DNA from: Lenzites betulinus
Lineage: Eukaryota; Basidiomycota; Agaricomycetes; Polyporales; Polyporaceae
Length of the DNA stretch: 64,000 bases
Reading direction: 5' to 3'
Assembly: GCA_022264855.1 (NCBI GenBank)
Contig: JABYQU010000043.1
Location: 279,970-343,969, forward strand
Both the position numbers and the translations under genes were made by a program. The notes below the pieces were generated by a model that ran no database searches, had not been told where the DNA came from, and was given only the letters and a program-made list of their open reading frames with translations. Within the stretch, counting starts at the first letter, position 1, and every line of letters begins with the position of its first letter. Positions 35,374-44,853 of the stretch are shown piece after piece.

Positions 35374-37210
35374 ATGTTCCGCCTCCTCTCTCGCCCCCTC
35401 CGCTCGCCCTCCCTTGCCTTCCGCAGAACAATGGCTGCCACCCCGGACTACGTGCGCTTGCTGTTTTCCTGTTTTCCTGCGCTGTGGAGCTGATACATGG
35501 CCGGTTTTTGCAGAACAAGGTGCTGTATGCGCCCCTCTCGGAGATCGACCCCGAGGTGCAGAACATCATCGACAAGGAGACATGGCGGCAGTTCTCTGGC
35601 CTCGAGCTCATCGCATCTGAGGTCTGTCTCTCTTTGCCCTGGCCTGTCGGCTATGCACAGGGGTTAATGCGGGGCACAGAACTTGACGAGCAGGGCCACG
35701 ATGGAGGCCAACGGCTCCATCCTGACGAACAAGTACTCGGAGGGCCTCCCCAACGCCCGGTACTACGGCGGGAACGAGTACGTCGACGAGCTCGAGGTGC
35801 TCTGCCAGAAGCGCGCCCTCCAGGCGTTCCACCTTGACCCCGCTCAGTGGGGTGTCAACGTGCAGCCTTACTCCGGTTCCGTACGTAAACCTCCCCGTAG
35901 CGTTTGAAATGTCTGGCGTTCTGACATGTTTGATGCGCCCACAGACTGCGAAGTTAGTTGTACATATGAATTTGCGCATGGTTCGACACTAACCTTATGC
36001 AGCTTTGCGGCCCTCACTGCGCTTATCCAGCCCCAGGACCGTCTCATGGGTCTTGGCCTCCCCGATGGCGGTCACTTGACGCACGGGTACTACGTATGTA
36101 CTCTCCAAGCTATGCATCGACTTTCACTGACCGGTATGTTACACAGACCGCTAAGAAGAAAATGACGGCGTCGTCGATCTACTTCCAGTCACTCCCCTAC
36201 GCGCTCGACCCCGAGACGCAGCTGATCGACTACAAGGGCATGGCTAAGCTCGCGAAGGTCTACAAGCCGCGCCTCCTCATCTGCGGTGCCTCCGCGTACC
36301 CCCGCGACTGGGACTACAAGGCGCTCCGCGCAATCGCCGACGAGCACGGCGCGTACCTCATGGCGGACATCGCGCACACCAGCGGCCTCGTCGCCGCTGG
36401 CGAGCTCGCTGATCCGTTCCAGTACTGCGACGTCGTCACGACCACGACACACAAGACCCTCCGTGGGCCGCGTGCTGGTCTCATCTTCTTCAAGCGTGAC
36501 TCGGACAAGGCGAAGGACCTTGAGAAGCGTGTGAACGATGCCGTATTCCCTGCGTGCCAGGGTGGCCCCCACAACAACGTATGTAATATTCCCGAATCGA
36601 TCGCATACACATATATTGACCATGGTTGCTTCAGACCATTGCCGGTATCGCGACTGCTCTTCTCCAGGCGTGCCAGCCCACCTGGAAGGCGTACGCCAAG
36701 CAGGTCATCGCGAACGCCGCCACCCTCGGCTCAGAGCTCGTCTCGCGCGGCTACAAGCTCCAGACGTCCGGCACGGAAAACCACCTCGTGCTCTGGGACC
36801 TGCGCCCGCTCGGGCTGACGGGCTCGAAGCTCGAGAAGCTCTGCGACATCGTCGGGATCACGATCAACAAGAACGCCGTGTCCGGGGACGCGTCCGCGCA
36901 GGTGCCCGGCGGGATCCGGCTCGGGACGGCCGCGCTCACGTCGCGCGACATGCGCGAGGAGGACATGAAGGTCGTCGCGGACTTCCTGCACCGCGCGGTG
37001 CAGACCGCGCTCGTGCTGCAGAAGGAGGCGGGCAGCAAGCTCCTGAAGGACTTCGTCCGCGTCGCGTCCACGCCCGAGGAGGGCAAGGACGGCGCGCAGC
37101 AGGTGCAGGCGCTCGGGAAGGAGGTCCGCACGTTCGCGCGGAGGTGGCCCCTCCCCGGCGTGGACGTCTCGACGCTCACGCGCCCCGCGGGCATCGAGGA
37201 GCAGGACTAG
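35374..37210 (+). CDS. Serine hydroxymethyltransferase
   Basis: Seven exons, 35374-35451, 35514-35621, 35680-35880, 35945-35952, 36003-36093, 36147-36578 and 36635-37210, encode 497 aa. This PLP enzyme interconverts serine and glycine while charging tetrahydrofolate. Blocks: [65 protein letters not shown], and the PLP-binding Lys265 in [12 protein letters not shown]. Exon 4 is an 8-nt micro-exon, required to keep the GSTANF block. The first 19 residues ([19 protein letters not shown]) are basic and free of acidic residues, like a mitochondrial presequence, and a second in-frame ATG (35431, MAATP) would give the cytosolic form. The C-terminus is complete. Confidence 0.95.
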
Positions 37211-37679
37211 TCGCGCTCCGCGGATCGGGTCTGGCTGGTGTATATCATAAATGCGCGGTAGATCTTGGAGGAGGCGGGTCCCCGGAGGTGGGGGGTCGTG
37301 TTGGATAGAGCTCGCGAAAGTAAAATAGCCTGTCGGGTATTCAACATAATCCGGCCCTCCCAGACGTTCAACATCTCTGGGTCGTACACATGTATCAGTA
37401 GATTCCACTCACTATCGTCGCTCTGCAACATTCACTGTACAGTTCTGGGCAAACAAAAGACTAGTGTTTAGTTAACGTGACGCGCATCGTGTTAGATTTG
37501 CAAGCTTCGGCCTAGCTGGACGACGCTTGGCACATGCAAGGCAGAATCATAGCATATTCCCATGTACATGCAGATATCGTGTGCATTTCCGTTTTCTGAT
37601 AACAAATGGCCAACATGTAGAGAGACATGGTTTCGAAGACGACGGCACTTGGACACTTGATGAAGACAACAAAAACATG
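37211..37679. other. Intergenic between SHMT and the tRNA gene
   Basis: About 470 bases with the SHMT 3' region. Apart from the T-run that ends the tRNA gene on the opposite strand, I see nothing. Confidence 0.45.
37671..37675 (-). terminator. RNA polymerase III terminator of tRNA-Asn
   Basis: A run of five T on the minus strand lies four bases after the tRNA discriminator base, the standard Pol III stop. Confidence 0.75.
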
Positions 37680-37764
37680 CTGCCCCAGTGAGGCTCGAAC
37701 TCACGACCTTCCGATTGCGCATGAGATAACAGTCGGACGCTGTAACCAACTCAGCCATGGGGCA
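37680..37764 (-). tRNA. tRNA-Asn (anticodon GTT) with an 11-nt intron
   Basis: On the minus strand the gene folds into a full cloverleaf: 7-bp acceptor stem (TGCCCCA with TGGGGCA), D arm GCTG..CAGC, anticodon stem TCCGA with TCGGA, and T arm GTGAG-TTCGAGC-CTCAC. The anticodon loop is CTGTTAA once an 11-nt intron (37716-37726) between positions 37 and 38 is removed. The discriminator base is G, as usual for eukaryotic tRNA-Asn. The mature length is 74 nt. Confidence 0.9.
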
Positions 37765-37944
37765 TACATTGGGGGTTATATCTGACACCCTATATTCTGC
37801 TAGCGGTGCTCAGATATTGGTGTTTCGGGAGAAAGCGGGACGCGTGCTCGGCACTCTGCTCGGCGCTATCGGAAACGACGAGGAGCTCGCTTTCGCCGTC
37901 CGTCTCGTCCAACTCTCCGTCTTGCACGCCCGGTCGCGTTCACC

Positions 37945-38467
37945 ATGCAGCCCTCTCTCATCCGTCGCCAGCTTGGTGGCCTCGTGCCCCCGAAAATTGC
38001 CACCCCCTCCATCCTCGTAAGTGCCCCGCTCCGGACGAGGATGCGCCAGCTCAAGGGTTTTCGCTGATGCTGAACGTATGCTCGCTCGACAGTCCTCTGG
38101 CTCGGGTGCTGGCCTCGGCCCCCTCGTGAACTTCTACTCCAAGCTCCCCAAGGGCCCCGCGGCGACGTCTGCAGGGGGAGGCATCAAGGCACGTTTCTTC
38201 AACGGCAAGAACGCGTCCGCGGCGCCCCTGCTCTTCACCATCTTCGGCATCTTTGCTCTCGGGTACACCATTGACTACCAGAGTGCGTCCTCTTGCTTTT
38301 ATGTGCAAGTTGTTTACTGATTGCGTTGGCGTGGTGTTCTCTTCTGCCTTGTTCTCCGGCATTTTAGTGCATCTCAGTGAGTATTCCGCCGCGGAGTCGG
38401 ACGAGCCCAGGAAGTACTGACGAACGTGGCCCATTTTGTAGAGCACCACAAGAACCACGCTCACTAA
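37945..38467 (+). CDS. ATP17: Mitochondrial ATP synthase subunit f (Atp17)
   Basis: Four exons, 37945-38016, 38093-38282, 38368-38376 and 38442-38467, give 98 aa. It is a small membrane-sector (Fo) subunit of the F1Fo ATP synthase in the inner mitochondrial membrane. Evidence: a basic N-terminus (MQPSLIRRQLGGLVPPK), the family block LVNFYSKLPKGPA, and one membrane segment near residues 66-85 (APLLFTIFGIFALGYTIDY), then a His/Lys-rich C-terminus (HLKHHKNHAH). The length equals yeast Atp17 (about 100 aa). Exon 3 has only 9 nt; dropping it would still be in frame, so I rely on splice consensus and the usual C-terminus. Confidence 0.85.
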
Positions 38468-38977
38468 GCGTGTGCTTCAGGCGAGATTTGAGGAGCGATA
38501 GAGGTGGCAGTATTGTATCTGGACCTTTGAATGACATGCCGTCCCGCACACCCAAATGCAAAAGCCTCGCTCCCCCAATCTGCCCTCGCACCCATGGATG
38601 TAAGGCTCAAATTGAGCAAAACAATTGTCTGATCCAGCCGCGACGGTGAACAGGGCCCATCCACTCAGTGTCCGAGGCGTCCCGTTGGTTGCCAGTGGTC
38701 TGCGATGGTCGGGCGAACAACGAATTGTCTGCGAGGTACGATGCACCGGCTGTATCTCCGTCACTGTTGCTCCACGTCCGGTGTATGTGTCTATTTGCTA
38801 TTCAAAGGTTATCGTGCATGGTTGCTCCAAGTGTTGCGGATCCGTGGGAACTCAGTGGAAGTGTCATATGAGATCCGCATCGGGACGTCGTTACGTAGCT
38901 ATGGAGAACCATAATCAGGATAGCTACGAGGTTGACTTCCAACCTCCGTGAACATAGTACCTCTTTGGTCGATCGCC
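38468..38977. promoter_or_regulatory. Intergenic, RPC34 promoter region
   Basis: About 510 bases between two plus-strand genes, containing the ATP17 3' region and the RPC34 promoter. Nothing specific is recognised. Confidence 0.4.
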
Positions 38978-40698
38978 ATGAGTTCCAGCCCACGCAAGGC
39001 GAGCGCGCTTGAGCGCAAACTGCATCAAGCCGCCCTGGGCAAAGCTGACAAGGTATGGCCAGTTTTATTGAGAACGCTACGTATACACGGCTAACACGAT
39101 GTCTCGCAGGTTATATCTGCCAAAGAGGTAGAACATCTTGTACCAGACCCAAATACCTGTCTGGCTGCGGTAAACTTCTTGTTGGGAACGGTATGTGTTC
39201 GGTCGTATAATATTCAGTAAGGAACGACTCAGTTGTTAACTTGTTCTGATTGTTCTCAGGGTCTTCTTGTCCCACTCCGAAGCGACAATGGCCAGATTGC
39301 ATACCGTGCAGTCACACAGGAAGAGTTGCAGACGTATGGTATCTGCTCACGTAAACCCAGATAGCTGTACTGACCATGATGATAGGAAGAAGGGCTTGAC
39401 TGACGATGAAGGTCTCGTTTTGGATCGCATCCGTGCTGCTGGAGACGAGGGTGAGCCTTTTGGATAATTTGTCAGCGGCCGATGTTCGATGTTCAATGTT
39501 TCTGATAGGCGTTTGGACGAAGCATATACAAGTTAAAGCCCAGCTCCACCGGAGCGTCGTCGACCAGTGCCTGAAATCGCTCACTAAGAAGAACTTGGTC
39601 AAGACCGTCCCTGATGTGCGGGTCAGTCGCTCTCATCCTCCTCATACGGATGACACTACCACGAGTGCTAGTGTAGTATCCAACGCGCAAGATATATATG
39701 CTGGCGAACTTGCAGCCAGCTGCGCATCTAAGTGGCGGCCCGTGGTACACTGACAAGGAACTGGATACCGAGTTCATCAGATTGATGTTAGATGCGTGCC
39801 TACGAATTGTGCAAGAAAGGGTAGGAAAGTACCTCCATGTGACAACACCCAAATAACAGAATCATAGAGCTTGCCAAGATCAAGCAGGGCGGAAGAATTG
39901 CAGCGTGGACGGCTATATCCGCTTTCCTATTCGTCGTACCCGACGTCCGCGCAGGTTCTGGTGAGCTCTCCTCTATCTGCCAACCAAACCTTTCCGCTCA
40001 TTGCATCCAGGTGTTTCTCCAGAAGAGCAGGATTACGGAAACTCAACTAACTATTGACCATGTCGAAATGTTGCTACGTGTTCTCATTCTAGATGGCAAG
40101 ATCGAAAAGGTAAGCCTGATTACACGATGGGCGCGGAACGCATTGTCAGACCGCACTCCAGATACCCGCTTTCCGCCCCTGGTTATGGGACGCTAGTGAT
40201 ACGGAGAGCGAAGACGAGGGGACTACACCTGCACGAAGCTCGCAGAAGCGCAAGCGCACGCATAAAGAACGCTCTGTGTCCATCGAATCCGACGCGGACG
40301 CCGAAAAGAATGATTACAGTCCAAAAGGAGGGTGCGCAACTACGTTGATCTAACCCGCAGCTGTTTGTCAGGTCTGACTGCAATACCGTAGCCCACGAAA
40401 GAGACGAAGGATTCAAAGTCCCAGCGACTCATCTAGTGAATCGGGGTTGAAGGCCTCCACCGATCCCGCAGCTCCTGCCATCCGACACCGACGGAACACG
40501 GACGACGAGGCACACGATGCGGGCGGCGTCGTTTACAGAGCAGTCCACGAGGAGCGCGTCCCCTCACTTGGCATCAATCAGACCCCGTGCCTACGCTGCG
40601 AGCAGTTTGAATTCTGTGCACCACAAGGGCCTGTCAATGCTGGTGAATGCCTCTACTACGGTCAATGGGCTACTTCGGCCATAGGCGGCGAGGTATAG
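38978..40698 (+). CDS. RPC34: RNA polymerase III subunit RPC34/RPC6
   Basis: Ten exons, 38978-39052, 39110-39190, 39260-39333, 39386-39450, 39509-39621, 39677-39820, 39868-39960, 40011-40109, 40162-40331 and 40392-40698, give 406 aa. The subunit helps recruit TFIIIB and open promoters of tRNA and 5S genes. Seen: tandem winged-helix regions (GLLVPLRSDNGQIAYRAVT; GVWTKHIQVKAQLHRSVVDQCLKSL), the block YMLANLQPAAHLSGGPWYTDKELDTEF, SRITETQLT and the C-terminal cysteine cluster CLRCEQFEFC...GECLYYGQW. Relative to yeast Rpc34 (317 aa) there is a Lys/Ser-rich disordered insert near 305-380. The exon boundary after VQER uses a gtagga donor, the weakest junction, but gives the best family alignment. 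Confidence 0.88.
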
Positions 40699-41846
40699 GC
40701 TGTATCGGACATCAGCGTTTTATGAAGGCGATGAGTAACTACTCCAAAATATAGATATCCCTCGTCAAGTCGACGGTCGACCTAAGCACGAGCATCAGGG
40801 CTATCCCGCCCACGCGCATTTGGCGAGGTTGCGGTCGGTACCCCCGGTGATCCCCAGTCGTTGCCACGCGCCCTACAATTGTGATCCACCGTTTCGTTGA
40901 ACTCATCATTGAGTGTCGAAGTCAACTATGACGAATCTATTCTCGGAAGACCTGGACTCACCGACGATCTTTGCGATGTGGTGCCGTTACAGCCTCAACC
41001 GCAACCGCTCATCGACGATGCGCTGTGAAACCGACCCACTTGAACAGCTTGCAACGCCGGCTCACCTGGACAGCCTGTCGGGACGCTCATGCATAGACTT
41101 ACATTCGACAGACTTGCTTGCGGCACTGCGAGGATGAATCCTCGACCCGCAAGCGTACACATTGACACAACGTTACGCGGAGGAGCGCCACGGTAGAGCG
41201 CCGAAGCCCAATCAAGTCCTGATGGGCGGCAGTACTTACTGCTCTCAAGTCTCGATTCCGCAGGACGACACCGATCCATATCTGTGATCTTCCACGCCCA
41301 AAGTGCGTCTGACAACTGTGCCTCGTCCCGCTAACTGCGTAAACAGCACCTCGAAGGCCATATGGGGCCGATGGGCTGGCATGCACGCAACGCGCGGTCA
41401 ACATTCAATAGCGCGTTCATCTAAATGATTCAAAGTCGTCTGGCATTGCGCGCCCTAAACCTATGCAGGCGGTTGGAACAGAGCGCGGTGTGATTATCCC
41501 ATCTCCCTGCCCCACCTGCTCCAAGTGCGATGCCCCTGCGCAACGACGGTGGAGCGCTGTCCGGCGTTGCATGCCCTGAAGGCGCGATTGCGCTCGCCGC
41601 TCGCAGCCACCGATCAGACCGCCTATTGCGAGGTTGTGCCCTCGTTGGCACGGCCTGGGTCGAGGTATATAAGTTCGCTCGCGCAGTGTATGGGCCCCCA
41701 TCGCCTTTGGTCGAACACTTGAGCCCGGTGCTCATTTTTACATCCCGTTCTTCGTGCCGATTTGTTCGTGTCTTCATTCACGTCTTCGTTCTTCGCCGCA
41801 GCTCCATTCGTTCTACGACCTTTAACCGTGTTCTTTCATCCACGGC
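40699..41846. other. Intergenic upstream of the mucin gene
   Basis: About 1.15 kb. A TATA box (tatataag, 41666-41673) stands about 175 bases before the next ATG, implying a leader of roughly 140 nt. No gene is seen elsewhere. Confidence 0.5.
41666..41673 (+). promoter_or_regulatory. TATA box of the mucin-like gene
   Basis: tatataag lies about 175 bases before the ATG at 41847. The stretch between is T/C-rich, typical for a highly expressed fungal leader. Confidence 0.5.
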
Positions 41847-44184
41847 ATGTTCTCCTCCAAGCTCACCGCTTTCGTCATCCTCTCCCTTACGGCCTTCGCG
41901 TACGCGGCGCCCGCCGACATCCAGAAGCAGAACGCGATCGACGCCCAGAACCTTAGCGCCAGTTTCGCCTCGCTCACCGAGAGCTCCCCCTGCCAGGGTA
42001 CGTCATGCCATCCTGCCATTCCACCTAAGTAACCAAGGCTAATATCTTACAGATGGAGACAAGGCCTGCGTGAACGGCTCGCTGGCGCAGTGCGTCGACG
42101 GCAAGTTCGCTCTGCAGGAGTGCGCCGACGGCACGAGCTGCGTCGCGCTCCCCCTCACCAACACCCCCGGCACCACCGTCAGCTGCGAGACCGAGAGCGA
42201 CGCCGACGCGCGCCTGAACGGCTCTAACCTCTCTAACAATGGCCCCACTGCCGCCATCTCTCGCAAGCCTGTGTCCAAGCCGAAGCCTGCTCCCCCGAAG
42301 CCTGCTCCGCCTAAGCCTGCTCCCCCGAAGCCCGTGGCCACCAAGCCGGCGGCGAAGCCCCCCGTCACTACTAAGCCGGTGGCGAAGCCCCCCGTCACTA
42401 CTAAGCCGGTGGCGAAGCCCCCCGTTGCCACTACCCCGGCGGCGAAGCCCGTGGCCACTACCAAGTCAGTGGCTAAGCCTGTGGTCACGACCAGCGCGAA
42501 ACCGGTCGTCACAACCAGTGCGAAGCCCGTGGTCACTACCAGCTCAAAGCCTGTGGTCACCACTAGCTCAAAGCCCGTGGTCACTACTAGCTCAAAGCCT
42601 CTGGTCACTACTACTGCGAAGCCCGTGCTTACCACCAGCTCGAAGCCCTTGGTCACTACCACCGCGAAGCCTGTGTTCAGCAGCTCGAAGCCTGTGCTCA
42701 CGACCAGCTCGGTCGCGAAGGCCAGCTCTGTGATCAGCTCGGCAGCGGCGTCCACCACCGTGCGCTCCAGCTCCGCGGCCGCGATCAGCTCGGTGGCAGC
42801 GTCGAGCTCCGCCCCGCCGGTAGTCAGCTCTGTGGCGGCGTCGAGCTCCGCCCCGCCGGTGGTCAGCTCTGTGGCGGCTTCGAGCTCCGCCCCGCCGGTG
42901 GTCAGCTCGGTAGCCACCTCCAGTGCCGCTGCGACATCCACCGTCGTGACCTCCGTCATCAAGACCAGCTCGGTCGCCGTCGTTAGCTCGGTGGCGACGT
43001 CCAGCGCTGCGGTCACAGTCAGCTCTGCAGCGACGTCGACCACGGTCAGCTCGGTGGCTACGTCCAGCTCCGTCCCCGCGTCCAGCTCGGTCGCTACGTC
43101 TGCGGTCAGCTCCGTAGCTGCATCTAGCTCCGCTCCCGCGACCTCCTCGGTAGCGACGTCCGTCGAAGCCTCCGCGACTACGTCTGAGAGCGCTGCCGAG
43201 CCCACCGAAGCCCCGACGGAAGGTGGTCAGGAACCCACCGAGTCTCCGACAGAAGGCGGACAGGAGCCCACCGAGCCTCCGACGGAAGGTGGCCAGGAGC
43301 CTACCGAGCCCCCGACCGAAGGTGGTCAGGAACCCACCGAACCCCCGACTGAAGGTGGTGAGCCGGTCCAAAGCCCGCCAGAAGGTGGTGATGAGCCCGC
43401 CAAGCCCCCGTCGGACAATGGCGAGAACGGCACTAGCGCAGGGAACGGTGATGGCACCGAACCCCCGACAGACAGCGGCACGGAGAGCGGCGAAGAGCCC
43501 ACCGAGTCCCCGACGGAGGGTGGTGACGAGCCTTCTGAGCCCCCGACTGAGGGTGGCGATGAGCCCTCTGAGCCCCCGACTGAGGGTGGTGATGAGCCCA
43601 CCGAGACCGGGACGGAGGGCGGTGATGAACCCACCGAAACCGGGACGGACAGTGGTGACGAGCCCACCGAAACCGCGACGGACGGCGGTGTCGAAGCTAC
43701 CGAGACCGCCACGGACAGCGGTGTCGATGCCACTGCGACGGCCACTGCGACGGACACGGCCATCTGTGCTCCTCCGACCGCTACCTTCAGCGTGATCAAC
43801 GGGACCACCACCACGTTCACGCCAGTGAACGGGACCGCGGTGTGCAGCGGTGTCAATGCCACCCTCAGTGCTACCGACAGCAGCATCGCCACGACGCCGA
43901 CGCCTACGACCACCATCATTGGCGTGCTCACGACCGCGTCGGCCGCTACCGCAACAGCGACAGACGCTACCGCAACAGCGACGGACGCCGCTGCCTCCAG
44001 CTCAGGTGTAAGCACGGACGCAACGGAGAGCACCACTTCCAGCTTCTCCCGCCGGATCATCACTAAGGGCCCGGAAACCCCTTCGTTGGCCGCTACTGCG
44101 ACAGCAACGGCCACAGAAAGCGCTATTACAAGCACTTTCATCCCGTCCGTCGTCGGTTCCCTCCCGATCCACACCTCGTTTTGA
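41847..44184 (+). CDS. Secreted mucin-like wall protein with a CBM19-like Cys domain
   Basis: Two exons, 41847-41997 and 42053-44184 (55-nt intron), encode 760 aa. A signal peptide (about residues 1-20, ending AYAAP) is followed by a small six-Cys-type domain at about 50-100 (CQDGDKACVNGSLAQCVDG, ECADGTSCVALPL, VSCETESDADARL) resembling fungal chitin-binding CBM19 modules. Then come two long low-complexity blocks: about residues 112-290 with repeats around KPVxTTS and KPAPP, and SSV/ASSSAPPV repeats to about 430; then PTEGGxEPTE(P/S)P repeats, acidic, to about 570. The tail is Thr/Ala-rich with scattered NGT sequons. Likely heavily O-glycosylated and wall-bound or secreted. No GPI signal or membrane segment is seen at the C-terminus. 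Confidence 0.82.
42280..42700 (+). repeat. Coding tandem repeats, KP-x-TTS type
   Basis: Within the mucin exon, units of about 15 to 30 bp recur many times, for example the string aagcctgctcc and variants of aagcccgtggtcactac, coding for KPAPP and KPVVTTS. Such arrays change length by slippage and unequal exchange. Confidence 0.8.
43200..43740 (+). repeat. Coding tandem repeats, PTEGG type
   Basis: Roughly 33-bp units coding for EPTE(P/S)PTEGG(Q/D) repeat about a dozen times with drift, then grade into ETATDSG repeats. Confidence 0.8.
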
Positions 44185-44853
44185 GAGAGAGGACGCGGGA
44201 GGAGAAGGGCTGGTCATGACACGAACTATCCGTAGAACTAAGGAGCTGTGTTGCTTGGACATCTTACATTACCTTGCGCTCCTCGTACTTTCTTACGCGG
44301 ACTTGCGGCTGTTCGTGATATTTACAGCCGCAGCGCGTAGTGTAGATCATTAATGTCCTGTATAGCAATAGTCATGAATGAATTCACGAACATCGCGCTT
44401 ATAACGAGTTGGGGATGTTCAGCAACATTGTCCTCATGATCTGCCTCCCCTACGGGCACAGCAGCTGCGGCCGCAGAGGAGAACTGCGCGATACGAACGG
44501 TGGTAAAGGGAGGATCGCGGGAGGGACTCGGCTCGCGGACGACTGCGAACAGTGAAGAGGGCGTGGGAAAAGTGCGTGCCTGGCACAATCCCGACATCGA
44601 CAATTCGCCGGCACCGTGCCGCACGTACGACCGCCACTCTTTATCTCTTGCTTCCCCCCACCGTCCTCTTTGCCCATATTTACTCCTTTCTGTGTGCGTA
44701 CATTGGGCGCTGCGCATACAGTGACGTCTGCGCTGTGCATATAGCCACATCTGCATTACTTGGTTAGCCTTCTCCAGTCCGCGGGCGCTGCGCAGTCCTT
44801 CCCTATATTTCTCCGACCCCACTCGGCCCAGCGTTCGACCAACACCCGCGACC
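44185..44853. promoter_or_regulatory. Intergenic, deubiquitinase promoter region
   Basis: About 670 bases between two plus-strand genes. An open frame on the opposite strand covers part of it but has no family resemblance. The 250 bases before the ATG are C/T-rich. Confidence 0.4.

Noticed and set aside
36538..37308. A plus-strand frame overlapping the last SHMT exon
   Set aside because: Alternative frame of the SHMT coding exon with Arg/Ala-rich composition; not a gene.
42039..43205. A 388-codon minus-strand open frame rich in Val/Ala/Thr
   Set aside because: It is the antisense of the mucin repeat array; no start context, splice or family support, and the plus-strand gene has a signal peptide and a Cys domain.
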